This document shows, piece after piece, positions 1-8,409 of a stretch of 64,000 nt of DNA. Numbering within the stretch: position 1 is the stretch's first letter; each line of letters opens with the position of its first letter. The notes below the pieces were generated by a model. The model was given only the letters and a program-made list of their open reading frames with translations, made no database searches and was not told the origin of the DNA. The translations under genes were made by a program, and so were the position numbers. The stretch covers positions 1 to 64,000 of the forward strand of contig NZ_SDPN01000016.1 in the NCBI RefSeq assembly GCF_004134825.1. The letters run 5' to 3'. Source of the DNA: Agromyces albus. Lineage in GTDB: Bacteria > Actinomycetota > Actinomycetes > Actinomycetales > Microbacteriaceae.

Positions 1-1002
1 GCGCGCCGCGCGGGGCTGGCCGGGGGCCGCGGCGCGGCCGTCGTCGCGCTCCTCGTGCTGTGCGCGGCGAGCATCGCGCTCGGCTCGCGTGCGATCTCGG
101 TCGATTCCCTTCTCGGGCTGCTCGATGCGACTGCCCCCGTATCGACGGATGTCACCGTCATCCGGGACATGCGCGTCCCGCGTACGCTCCTCGGCCTCGC
201 CGCAGGGGCCGCGCTCGGGCTCGGCGGCGTGCTGCTGCAGGGCGTCGCCCGCAATCCGCTCGCCGACCCTGGCATCATGGGCATCAACGCGGGTGCCGCT
301 GCCGCCATCGTCATCGTCATCGTGGGGTTCGGCGCCCAGGCAGCCGAGGGCTACGTCTGGTTCGCGTTCCTCGGTGCGGGCATCGCCACCATGCTCGTCT
401 ACGCGATCGCCGCCGTCGGACGCGACGGCGCGACGCCCGTGAAACTGGCTCTCTCCGGCGCCGCCGCCACCGCCTGCTTCACCTCCATCACGTCGGCGCT
501 CGTGCTCTCGAACGTCGACGCGCTGAACGAGCTCCGCGTCTGGCAGGTCGGCGCGCTGTCCGGGCGCTACTGGCCGGTCCTCGAGCAACTCGCGCCGTTC
601 TTCGTCTTCGGCATCGTCGCCGCGCTCGCGACCGGCCGCCCCCTCAACACGCTCGCCATGGGCGACGAGCTCGCGCACTCGCTCGGAATGCGAGTGGCAC
701 GCACCCGCGTCATCGTCTTCCTCATCGTGACCGTGCTGTGCGGCGTCGCCACGGCCGCATGCGGGCCGATCGTCTTCCTCGGCCTCATGGTGCCGCATCT
801 CGCCCGGCTCATCTGCGGACCCGACTACCGCTGGATCCTCGCCTACTCCCTGCTCCTTGGCCCGATCGTCCTGCTGGCCTGCGACCTCCTCGGTCGCCTC
901 GTCGCCGCCCCCGGCGAGGTCCCGGTGGGCGTCGTGCTCGGCATCGTCGGCGCGCCGGTATTCATCGCCCTCGTCCGCTACCGACGTGCGGTGGAGCTGT
1001 GA
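1..1002 (+). CDS. FecCD-family siderophore ABC transporter permease (5' partial)
   Basis: Inner-membrane permease of an iron-siderophore or cobalamin-type ABC importer. The reading frame is open from base 1 with no stop, so the gene begins outside the window; the GTG at 55 lies inside the first membrane segment and is not the real start. The visible part has the FecCD hallmark RTLLGLAAGAALGLGG followed by NPLADPGIMGINAGA, about nine hydrophobic segments, and the C-terminal GPIVFLGLMVPHLAR loop that contacts the ATPase. Its TGA overlaps the next ATG (TGATG), and the order permease-permease-ATPase is typical of Fec/Fep systems. The substrate-binding lipoprotein is not seen and may lie upstream. 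The family is secure; the substrate is not determined. Confidence 0.93.
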   Translation, partial: ARRAGLAGGRGAAVVALLVLCAASIALGSRAISVDSLLGLLDATAPVSTDVTVIRDMRVPRTLLGLAAGAALGLGGVLLQGVARNPLADPGIMGINAGAAAAIVIVIVGFGAQAAEGYVWFAFLGAGIATMLVYAIAAVGRDGATPVKLALSGAAATACFTSITSALVLSNVDALNELRVWQVGALSGRYWPVLEQLAPFFVFGIVAALATGRPLNTLAMGDELAHSLGMRVARTRVIVFLIVTVLCGVATAACGPIVFLGLMVPHLARLICGPDYRWILAYSLLLGPIVLLACDLLGRLVAAPGEVPVGVVLGIVGAPVFIALVRYRRAVEL

Positions 1003-2063
1003 TGACCACGCTGACGCGCGTCGCCGCGCCGACGGATTCGGGCCGGGGTGCCTGGGCTGCCGGGCACCGCGCCGAGCGCGCGCGCGTGGTGCTCATCTGC
1101 AGCGTGCTCGCCGCCCTCGCACTCGCTCTGTTCATGGTGTCGATGATGCTCGGCAGCTACTTTCTCAACCTGTGGCAGGTCGTCACGGGCGCGCTGGGAG
1201 TCTCGACCGAGCCGTCCGCCGTCTTCGTGGTGCGCGAGCTGCGCCTGCCGCGAGCCCTCGCCGCGATCCTGGTCGGCTTCGCGCTGGGCGTCTCCGGCAC
1301 GTTGTTCCAGCGCCTCCTGGGCAACCCCCTCGCCTCGCCCGACATCCTCGGCGTCTCCTCCGGCGCCGGGGCGGCGGCCGTCGCGGGCATCGTCTTCTTC
1401 GGCCTCGCCGGGCTCTCCCTCGCTGCGGTCGCCGTTGTCGGCGCCACTGCCACGGCTGCTGCGATGATGCTCATCGCCGCACGCGGCGGCCTCTCGGGCT
1501 ACCGGTTCATCCTCGTCGGCATCGGGCTCGCGGCGATGCTGGGCTCGGCCGGCTCGTGGATCCTCTCGCGGGCCGAGGTCGCCGACGCCCGCGAGGCGAC
1601 GACGTGGCTGATCGGCTCCGTCGGCATGGCAGAACCGGCCGAGCTCACGGTGCTCGCGATCGGCATCGCCGCGCTGCTGCCGTGCGTCTCGCTCCTCACT
1701 CGCCGGCTGCGGGCGCTCGAGCTCGGCGACGACTCGGCGCGATCGCTCGGGGCGTCGCCGATGCGCGACCGGATCATCGTGATGAGCGCGGCGAGCGTGC
1801 TGGTGGCGCTCGCCACTGCGGCATCCGGGCCGATCGCGTTCGTCGCACTCATGGCGGGCCCGATCGCGGCCGCCGCCATCGGACGCGGGCAGAGCGTCAT
1901 CGCATCGGGGCTCGTGGGGGTCCTCATCGTGCAAGTCGCCGACATCGCGGCCCAGCATGCGCTGCCGGTGCCGCTCTCGACGGGCGTCGTGACCGGGTTC
2001 ATCGGGGCGCCCTACATCGTCTGGCTGATCGTCGGCGGCAATCGGAAGGAGACCGCGGGATGA
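1002..2063 (+). CDS. FecCD-family siderophore ABC transporter permease, second subunit
   Basis: A 353-residue partner permease forming a heterodimer with the preceding gene. A cytoplasmic N-terminus of about 30 residues is followed by roughly ten membrane helices. Family landmarks are RELRLPRALAAILVGFALG, NPLASPDILGVSSGAGAAA and the coupling loop GPIAFVALMAGPIA near the C-terminus. The ATG at 1002 shares its A with the TGA of the upstream gene, so the two are translationally coupled, and its own stop overlaps the ATPase start (ATGA). Length agrees with the 330-350 residues usual for FecD/FepG proteins. Ligand specificity cannot be read from the permease. Confidence 0.95.
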   Translation: MTTLTRVAAPTDSGRGAWAAGHRAERARVVLICSVLAALALALFMVSMMLGSYFLNLWQVVTGALGVSTEPSAVFVVRELRLPRALAAILVGFALGVSGTLFQRLLGNPLASPDILGVSSGAGAAAVAGIVFFGLAGLSLAAVAVVGATATAAAMMLIAARGGLSGYRFILVGIGLAAMLGSAGSWILSRAEVADAREATTWLIGSVGMAEPAELTVLAIGIAALLPCVSLLTRRLRALELGDDSARSLGASPMRDRIIVMSAASVLVALATAASGPIAFVALMAGPIAAAAIGRGQSVIASGLVGVLIVQVADIAAQHALPVPLSTGVVTGFIGAPYIVWLIVGGNRKETAG

Positions 2064-2863
2064 CCCGGGACCACACCCTCGAGATCGATCACCTCTCGCT
2101 CGGCTACGGCGAGCGCACCGTGGTCGATGACGTCTCCACGATCATCCCGCCGGGCCGGATCACGGCCATCATCGGCGCCAACGCCTCAGGGAAGTCCACG
2201 CTGCTCCGTGGCGTCGCGCGACTGCTGCAGCCGCGCATGGGCGCGGTACTGCTCGACGGCTCCCCGATCACCGACCTCTCGCCGAACGCGGCGGCCCGGG
2301 TGATCGGCCTGCTCCCCCAGTCGCCGTCAGCTCCCGACGGCATCACGGTCGGCGACCTCGTCGGGAGGGGACGGTACCCGCACCAGGGCTGGTTCCGTCG
2401 TTGGAGCGCCGACGACGAGCGCGCGGTCGACCGTGCCCTCGCCGCGACCGGCACGAGCGACCTGGTAGGACGACGCCTCGCCGAACTCTCGGGCGGCCAG
2501 CGCCAACGTGCCTGGATCGCCATGGCCCTGGCGCAGGAGACCGACGTGCTGCTGCTCGACGAGCCGACCACGTTCCTCGACCTGAACCACCAGGTGGAGG
2601 TACTCGACCTGCTGGTCGACCTGAATCACGAACACGGCACGACGATCGTGATGGTGCTCCACGAGCTCAACCTGGCGTGCCGGTACGCCGATCACCTGAT
2701 CGCCATGCAGCGCGGCCGAGTCGCAGTCGAAGGTCGACCTGCGGACGTGGTCGACGCGGCCATGATCGAGGAGGTCTTCGAACTGCCGTGCGAGGTCGTC
2801 GTCGATCCGCGCAGCGGCACACCCCTTGTCGTGCCCCTCGGGCGCCACCGCGTCTCGAGCTGA
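2060..2863 (+). CDS. ABC transporter ATP-binding protein, FecE/FepC type
   Basis: A 267-residue ATPase energising the two preceding permeases. All nucleotide-binding motifs are intact: Walker A GANASGKST (residues 39-47), Q-loop LLPQSP, signature LSGGQRQR (from 143), Walker B VLLLDEP with the catalytic Glu (about 163-169), and the switch His in MVLHELN. GxNxSGKST together with the phrase LxPQSPxxPxGITVxDLVxxGRYPHQ is characteristic of the iron-siderophore subfamily. ATG at 2060 overlaps the upstream TGA by four bases. It is the last gene of the operon; 155 bp with no evident strong hairpin separate it from the YceI gene. Confidence 0.95.
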   Translation: MTRDHTLEIDHLSLGYGERTVVDDVSTIIPPGRITAIIGANASGKSTLLRGVARLLQPRMGAVLLDGSPITDLSPNAAARVIGLLPQSPSAPDGITVGDLVGRGRYPHQGWFRRWSADDERAVDRALAATGTSDLVGRRLAELSGGQRQRAWIAMALAQETDVLLLDEPTTFLDLNHQVEVLDLLVDLNHEHGTTIVMVLHELNLACRYADHLIAMQRGRVAVEGRPADVVDAAMIEEVFELPCEVVVDPRSGTPLVVPLGRHRVSS

Positions 2864-3018
2864 CGCTGTGGCCTGGGCCTGGCCTCGACGAACGCGCACT
2901 GGGTTCGAGAGGTTCGGAGGAATGGCCGACCCCGATGACGGCCGCAGGCACCGTGGACATTCGATCAGCCCGCGGATGAGAGACTGCTGGGGTTCCTTCA
3001 ACGACCCATTGGGAGATC

Positions 3019-3591
3019 ATGACCGACAAACGACCAGACCTGAGCGGCGACTGGGATCTGGACCCCACCCACACTCGCATCGGCTTCTCGGCCAAACACG
3101 CCATGGTGGCGAATGTCCGCGGTGCCTTCAACGACGTGACCGGCAGCCTGCACGTAGATTTCGACGACACGACCAAGTCGACTGCCGAGATCGTGCTCAA
3201 GGTCGCCAGTGTCGACAGCCGCAACACGCAGCGTGACGACCACTTGCGCAGCGCCGACTTCTTCAACGCGGAGAAGTGGCCCGACATCGTCTTCAAGAGC
3301 ACCAGGATCGAGGAGGTCGGCGACAACGCCCTCGTGATTTCGGGCGACCTCACGATTCGCGACATCACGAAACCGATCACCATCCCGATCGAGTTCACCG
3401 GCGTGGAGACCGACGCCTTCGGCGCACTGCGTGCCGGATTCGAGGGCACGCGGCGCATCGACCGCCGGGAATACGGACTGGAGTGGAACATGGCGCTCGA
3501 CTCGGGCGGTTGGCTCGTCTCGGAGAAGATCACCCTCGAGTTCGAGATCTCGGCGATCAAGCGCGAGAGTGACGCACAACAGGCCGCTTGA
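3019..3591 (+). CDS. YceI-family lipid-binding-like protein
   Basis: A 190-residue protein of the YceI family, an extended antiparallel beta-barrel that binds long isoprenoid-like lipids in characterised members. Diagnostic stretches are WDLDPTHTRIGFSAKHAMV near the N-terminus, the RDDHLRSADFFNAEKWPDI motif in the middle, and a C-terminal half that closes the barrel. No signal peptide or lipobox is present, so this copy is probably cytoplasmic, as is usual for actinobacterial YceI proteins. The start has a GGGAG ribosome site at 3011-3015. It stands alone between two unrelated units, so its physiological role is not shown by context. Confidence 0.9.
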   Translation: MTDKRPDLSGDWDLDPTHTRIGFSAKHAMVANVRGAFNDVTGSLHVDFDDTTKSTAEIVLKVASVDSRNTQRDDHLRSADFFNAEKWPDIVFKSTRIEEVGDNALVISGDLTIRDITKPITIPIEFTGVETDAFGALRAGFEGTRRIDRREYGLEWNMALDSGGWLVSEKITLEFEISAIKRESDAQQAA

Positions 3592-3731
3592 GGCTGGGTC
3601 GCGCAGATCGCCGGCCCGGCAGCCGGTGAAATTCGTCAAAGCTGGCATCACCCCGAGCCGGAGTGCCCGCTCGCAGATGTCCTTCGTGCTCTCGGCGCGA
3701 TCGGCGCCGAGACGTAGATCCGGAGATATTC

Positions 3732-4871
3732 ATGGTCGATTCCCGCAGCGAGCCAGCATGGGCCTGGCCGGATCTGCACGACGCCCAGCGGGCTGTGCTC
3801 CTCGAGGTACTCATCAACGGTTCGGCATCGCGCGCTGAGCTTGCTCGCCGCACGGGCTTGTCGCGCACGAGTCTCACCCGCCTCGCTAGAGATCTCGTCG
3901 AGCTCGGATTTCTGGCGGAGGGCGAGACGAATGCTCCGAACGGGCGTGGTCGCCCGTCGGAGATCTTGAATCTCGAGCCGAGTGCGGCCCAGTTCGCTGG
4001 CGTGAAGCTCACCGGTGAAGCCTTGTACGCGGTGGTCACAGACCTGCAGGCCAACGTCATCGAGCTCGAGGAGCAGTCGCTTGTCTCTCGGTACGCTCCC
4101 GACGCGGTCTCCCAGATAGCGGAGATCGTCAGGGGCTTCAGCGCCTCCCACCCTCGATTGGCGTCCGTGGGGGTGTGTCTGGCTGGCGACGTTGAACAGG
4201 TGCGCGGGCGCTCGGTCATCGTGGGATCGCACTTCCTCGGGTGGGACAACGTGCCCCTCGAGTCTCTCGTCGAGGCGGAAACCGGCCTACCCATCGCGAT
4301 GAGCAACGACGTGCAGGCACTCACGGCCGCCCATCATTGGTTCGGAGCGGGGGTTGGGCGCAGGTCCCTCGTGCTCTTCGGCCTGGGCGCAGGCATTGGA
4401 GCCGGCATCGTCGTGAATGACGAACTCGTACGCGGCTCGCACGGGCATCCCGGAAAAGTCGGTCATATCCCTGTGCGGCACATCGGTCCGACCTGCGATC
4501 GGGGCCACGTCGGGTGTGCTTCCGCCTACGTCACCATCCCTGCAATCCTTCACAACGCGGCCGACACCAGCTTTGAGCGTGTCCTCGAGCGTGCTGCCGC
4601 AGGCGACCGAGCAGCGCAGAGTGCGCTCGACGATGCCGGATACGCACTCGGTGTCGTCGTCGCTCAGCTGATGAACGTCATCGATCCTGAGAAGGTGATC
4701 GTGACGGGCGAAGGTCTTGCTGTAGCTCGTGCCGGCAAGGCGGCGATGGACATCGCACTTGCCGAACAGCTGGACCCGGCTTTCGAGCGCTCGGAGATCG
4801 ACGTCCACGACTTCTCCTTCGCCGACTACGCCTGGGCAGCGGCCGTCAGCGCGATTCGCAGGGTCGTCTGA
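3732..4871 (+). CDS. ROK-family transcriptional regulator
   Basis: A 379-residue repressor with an N-terminal winged helix (residues about 20-75, ASRAELARRTGLSRTSLTRL) and a sugar-kinase-like ROK domain. ATG 3732 is preferred to the upstream in-frame codon at 3663 because it has a GGAGAT ribosome site just upstream and starts right before the conserved region. The glycine-rich phosphate loop FGLGAGIGAGIVV and the GHPGKVGH stretch are present. The usual zinc motif CxCGxxGC is altered: here it reads CDRGHVGC, so one zinc cysteine is missing. It lies directly upstream of the secreted GH3 gene on the same strand, with a promoter and two CGCTTCGAC boxes between them, so it probably controls that gene. 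Confidence 0.9.
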   Translation: MVDSRSEPAWAWPDLHDAQRAVLLEVLINGSASRAELARRTGLSRTSLTRLARDLVELGFLAEGETNAPNGRGRPSEILNLEPSAAQFAGVKLTGEALYAVVTDLQANVIELEEQSLVSRYAPDAVSQIAEIVRGFSASHPRLASVGVCLAGDVEQVRGRSVIVGSHFLGWDNVPLESLVEAETGLPIAMSNDVQALTAAHHWFGAGVGRRSLVLFGLGAGIGAGIVVNDELVRGSHGHPGKVGHIPVRHIGPTCDRGHVGCASAYVTIPAILHNAADTSFERVLERAAAGDRAAQSALDDAGYALGVVVAQLMNVIDPEKVIVTGEGLAVARAGKAAMDIALAEQLDPAFERSEIDVHDFSFADYAWAAAVSAIRRVV

Positions 4872-4922
4872 CAGCTCGCGTTACGCAAGTTCCACCTTCG
4901 AGGAGGGAATTTGTTGCGCACC

Positions 4923-4952
4923 TTGACATATTGTTTCATGAGGGCACAAAAT
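4923..4952 (+). promoter_or_regulatory. Sigma-70-type promoter upstream of the GH3 gene
   Basis: A perfect -35 TTGACA (4923-4928) is followed after 18 bp by a -10-like CAAAAT (4947-4952). Transcription would begin near 4959, leaving a 5' leader of about 120-230 nt depending on which GH3 start is used. Confidence 0.6.
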
Positions 4953-4963
4953 AAACGCACGCG

Positions 4964-5107
4964 CGAGAGCGCTTCGACGGACAGGGCAGTCCCTCCTTGG
5001 CCCCCGGTCGTTGAATCACCTCATTACCCGCAGCAAATCGGTCGTCACCGCCACTACGAGGAAGTAGGACGCACCCATGAAGCACACCTTCCGCGAAACG
5101 CTTCGAC
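4964..5107 (+). promoter_or_regulatory. Paired operator-like boxes (CGCTTCGAC) upstream of the GH3 gene
   Basis: The nonamer CGCTTCGAC occurs at 4970-4978 and again at 5099-5107. Each copy is part of an imperfect palindrome: CGAGAGCGCTTCG at 4964-4976 and CGAAACGCTTCG at 5094-5105. The first lies just after the predicted -10 element, where a repressor would block initiation. The adjacent ROK regulator is the obvious candidate ligand, by inference only. Confidence 0.4.
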
Positions 5108-5190
5108 ACGCTTTCGTAAAACCACACCTGGCCACCAGATCGGCGGCACTGGGAAAACCGTCAGCCACTCACCGAGAGGATGCCGGGCCG

Positions 5191-8100
5191 ATGCGTGTTC
5201 CACTGCTCCCCAGTCGCCGTTCTTCAACCCGCCTGACGTCGGCCACGATTGTCGCCCTGCTGGCTGCACCACTGCTCGCGAGCGGATTGGCCGCTCCAAC
5301 TGCCAGCGCGAACAACGACTATCCGTTCCGCGATCCAGACCTTGCGCTCGACGAGCGCATCGACGATCTCTTGGGTCGGCTGACTCTGGACGAAAAGCTC
5401 GGATTCCTGCATCAGTCGCAGATGCCGATTCCTCGGCTTGACGTCCCCTACTTCAAGGCGGGCACCGAGGCATTGCACGGCGTCGCGTGGTCCAACGACC
5501 TCGACAACAACTGGGGCCAGGTACTTGCGACGGACGCGACCGTCTTTCCGCAGGCGGTTGGCCTGGCCAGCACCTGGGACACCGACCTCATCAACGACGT
5601 GGGATCTGCCGTCGGCGATGAACTCCGCGCCTACAACTCGCTCGACCCGCAGCTCTGGGGTCTGCAGGCGTGGGCGCCCGTGGTCGACCCGCTGCGCGAT
5701 CCGCGCTGGGGTCGCAATGAAGAGGGCTACTCCGAGGACCCGCTTCTCGCCGGCGAGATTGGCACCGCCTATGGGTCGGGCTTGTCGGGTGACGATCCGC
5801 TCTACCTCAAGGTGGCGCCGGTCATCAAGCACTACTTCGGCTACAACAAAGAGGCCGATCGCAGCGTGTCGTCGTCCAACCTGCCGCCACGCATCCGCAA
5901 GGAATACTCGCAGGCGCCGTTCCGCAGCGTGATTTCGGCGGATGCGGCGACCGGTGTGATGGCGTCGTACAACCTGGTGAACGGACGGCCGACCCACGTC
6001 GATCCGTCGATCGACGAAGACATCCGCTCGTGGACTGACAAAGACCTCTACAACGTCAGCGACGCATGGGGGCCGCACGCGGTGACGCAGGCTCAGTTCT
6101 ACTTCGACGAAGAGGACGAGGCGTACGCCGCGGTCCTGAAGGCGGGTCTCGACGGGTTCACCGTCGATGAGAGCGACCCGTCGGCGATGAAGGCAACCCT
6201 GCACTCCGCGTTGGACAAGGGCTACATCACCGAGGACGACGTGGACACCGCGGTCAGACACGTGCTGTCCATTCGGTTCCGTCTTGGCCACTTCGACCCC
6301 GACGGCGGACCGTACGCCGACATCGGCCCCGAGGTCCTGAACAGCGCAGAGCACCAAGCCCTGAACCGCCGGACCGCCGCCGACGCCATGGTGCTGCTGG
6401 ACAATGGCGCCGAGATCCTGCCGCTCGACCCGGATGAGACGCCGAGCGTCGCAGTCGTCGGGCCGCTGCACGACACGGTGTTCACCGACTTCTACGGCGG
6501 CAGCATGCCCTATGAGGTCACGCCCCTCGACGGCATCGCCGACCGGCTTGGCGCGCACGCGGACGTGACCGGAGTGGAAGGACTCGACCGAGTGACGCTC
6601 AAGGACTCCGCCACCGGGCGGTACCTCACCGCAACCGGTGCAGATCCCGAAGATCTCGTCGTCGCATCCGACGCCTCGCCATCTGCCGCGTCGCAGTGGG
6701 ACGTCAACGACTGGATGGCTGACTACTCGACGCTGCGCAACGCCGAGAACGGCAAGTACCTCAGCGGCGCGTTCGGGCCATACACGACGTCGTCGGACGA
6801 GCCCTCGGGTTGGTACGTGCAGCAGCAGTTCCGGTTCGAGGAGCAACCGGACGGGACGGTTCTGATCCAATACGTCGGGTACGAAACGAACGAGAGCTGG
6901 TGGTGGATTCCCGAGCACTATGTGACCGTCGCGCCCGACGGGAGTGTGGGCACCGGTTCCAAAGCGGATGCGGCTCGCTTCGTGCCTGAGGTTGTGTCGG
7001 ATGGCGTGGACGCCGCCGTCGACGCCGCGGGCCAAGCCGATGCCGCAGTCGTCGTGGTCGGCAGCCACCCGTTCGTCTACGGCAGGGAGAACCACGACCG
7101 CACCGATCTCGCCTTGGGTCGCAGCCAGCAAGAACTCGTCGACGCGGTAACAGCCGCGAATCCCAACACGGTTGTGGTGCTGGAAACCAGCTATCCAACG
7201 ACGTTCGACAACCAGCCGGAAACGCTGTTGTGGACCACGCACGCCGGGTCCGAGACCGGCAACGCCGTGGCTGACGTGGTCTTCGGCGACGAGAACCCGG
7301 CCGGCCGACTGACGCAGACCTGGTATGCCGGCGTTGACGACCTGCCGAGCATCGACGACTTCGACATCGTCAAGAGCGGCTGGACGTACATGTATTACGA
7401 CGGCGCTCCGCTCTACCCGTTCGGCCACGGGCTGTCGTACAGCACGTTCGACTACTCCAACCTGAAGACATCGGGCACGTCCGTGGGCGGCGACGGTGCG
7501 ATTCGCGTCAGCGTGGATGTCACCAACACCGGCGACGCCGCAGGCGACGAGGTCGTCCAGCTCTACAGCCGGCAGTTGAGCTCACGCGATGCGACTGCCG
7601 ATAAGCAGTTGCGGGCATTCGAGCGGATCTCGCTCGCGCCTGGCGAGACGAAGACGGTGCGCCTTGAGCTGGACGCGTCTGATCTTGCCCGCTGGGATGT
7701 CACGCGCGATCGCTGGGTGGTCGAATCGTCGGAGTACGAGCTGCTCGTCGGTTCGTCGTCCGCGGACATCCGGCAGCAGGCGACCGTGCGCGTGAAGGGC
7801 GAGACGATTCCGGCACGCAACCTGTCGAAGCCGACTCGTGCGGAGAATTTCGACGACTACGCCGGCGTCCTCCTGGTCGACGAGAGCAAGGAACGTGGCA
7901 CCGCTGTCTCAGCCGAAGGTGATGGCTGGATCAAGTTCGGCGACACCAGGCTGGGCGCGAACGACTCGACGTTCACAGCGCGGGTTTCGAACGCGTCGGG
8001 CGAGAACGGTTCGATCCAGATTCGGCTCGGCTCGCCGACAGGAGAGCTGGTCGGTACGGCCGAGGTGACCAGCACGGGCGACGTCTACGAGTACGTGACA

Positions 8101-8193
8101 ACGACCGCGTCGTTGTCGGCGTCTCGAGGCCTCCACGACGTCTATCTCGTGTTCAACGGCGACTTCCGCGTCGCGGACTTCACCATCGGCTGA
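5191..8193 (+). CDS. Secreted glycoside hydrolase family 3 protein with C-terminal CBM6-like domain
   Basis: A 1000-residue exo-glycosidase (beta-glucosidase, xylosidase or arabinosidase type). ATG 5191 has GAGAGGA upstream and starts an ideal signal peptide (RRSS, then a hydrophobic core, then APTASA). An alternative ATG at 5077 would add 38 residues before it. The GH3 barrel runs from about residue 45, with DPRWGRNEEGYSEDP, KHYFGYN and the nucleophile Asp291 in the unusual form VSDAWGPH. The alpha/beta sandwich is split by a non-GH3 insert at about 463-590 (TLKDSATGRYLTA repeats), which looks like a beta-trefoil or fascin-like module in the place where PA14 usually sits. A fibronectin-III-like domain and a C-terminal CBM6-like module (about 887-1000) follow. 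It is exported, so it acts outside the cell. Substrate is undetermined. Confidence 0.9.
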   Translation: MRVPLLPSRRSSTRLTSATIVALLAAPLLASGLAAPTASANNDYPFRDPDLALDERIDDLLGRLTLDEKLGFLHQSQMPIPRLDVPYFKAGTEALHGVAWSNDLDNNWGQVLATDATVFPQAVGLASTWDTDLINDVGSAVGDELRAYNSLDPQLWGLQAWAPVVDPLRDPRWGRNEEGYSEDPLLAGEIGTAYGSGLSGDDPLYLKVAPVIKHYFGYNKEADRSVSSSNLPPRIRKEYSQAPFRSVISADAATGVMASYNLVNGRPTHVDPSIDEDIRSWTDKDLYNVSDAWGPHAVTQAQFYFDEEDEAYAAVLKAGLDGFTVDESDPSAMKATLHSALDKGYITEDDVDTAVRHVLSIRFRLGHFDPDGGPYADIGPEVLNSAEHQALNRRTAADAMVLLDNGAEILPLDPDETPSVAVVGPLHDTVFTDFYGGSMPYEVTPLDGIADRLGAHADVTGVEGLDRVTLKDSATGRYLTATGADPEDLVVASDASPSAASQWDVNDWMADYSTLRNAENGKYLSGAFGPYTTSSDEPSGWYVQQQFRFEEQPDGTVLIQYVGYETNESWWWIPEHYVTVAPDGSVGTGSKADAARFVPEVVSDGVDAAVDAAGQADAAVVVVGSHPFVYGRENHDRTDLALGRSQQELVDAVTAANPNTVVVLETSYPTTFDNQPETLLWTTHAGSETGNAVADVVFGDENPAGRLTQTWYAGVDDLPSIDDFDIVKSGWTYMYYDGAPLYPFGHGLSYSTFDYSNLKTSGTSVGGDGAIRVSVDVTNTGDAAGDEVVQLYSRQLSSRDATADKQLRAFERISLAPGETKTVRLELDASDLARWDVTRDRWVVESSEYELLVGSSSADIRQQATVRVKGETIPARNLSKPTRAENFDDYAGVLLVDESKERGTAVSAEGDGWIKFGDTRLGANDSTFTARVSNASGENGSIQIRLGSPTGELVGTAEVTSTGDVYEYVTTTASLSASRGLHDVYLVFNGDFRVADFTIG

Positions 8194-8213
8194 TCTCTGT
8201 TCATGAACGCGTA

Positions 8214-8253
8214 TGCTGCGAGACCGTGCGTCATCGCGCACGGTCTCGCAGCA
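8214..8253 (+). terminator. Strong terminator hairpin after the GH3 gene
   Basis: A perfect 17-bp inverted repeat (TGCTGCGAGACCGTGCG and its complement) encloses a 6-nt loop TCATCG, 20 bp after the GH3 stop. There is no T-tract, as is common for actinobacterial terminators. Confidence 0.8.
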
Positions 8254-8318
8254 CGTACGTTGTACAGCGCCTGGCACGCGTCGACAATCCGGCTGCGGAT
8301 CCGGGACTTAATAGGTAA

Positions 8319-8368
8319 GGCGGACGGGTCTTGAACCCGTCATCGATGGACTCCCCCGGGACTACTCC
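8319..8368. repeat. tRNA 3'-end-like relic, copy 1
   Basis: Read on the minus strand, this contains a five-pair stem ACGGG/CCCGT around the loop TTCAAGA, matching the TTCRA consensus of a tRNA T-loop, followed by an acceptor-like CCGCCTT. The 50 bases align without gaps to 22971-23020 with ten mismatches, two pairs of which are compensatory in the stem. No anticodon arm or D-arm is recognisable, so this is not an intact tRNA; a fossil attachment site is the most likely explanation. Confidence 0.4.
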
Positions 8369-8409
8369 TGGTCGCGCGGAGTCGTTCTGGCGCGCTTCTT
8401 GTCATCCGC

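Noticed and set aside
5224-7428. A 734-codon open frame on the minus strand across the GH3 gene
   Set aside because: It is a GC-rich shadow of the real GH3 gene: amino-acid composition is dominated by Val, Arg and His with no domain, and it lacks a ribosome site.
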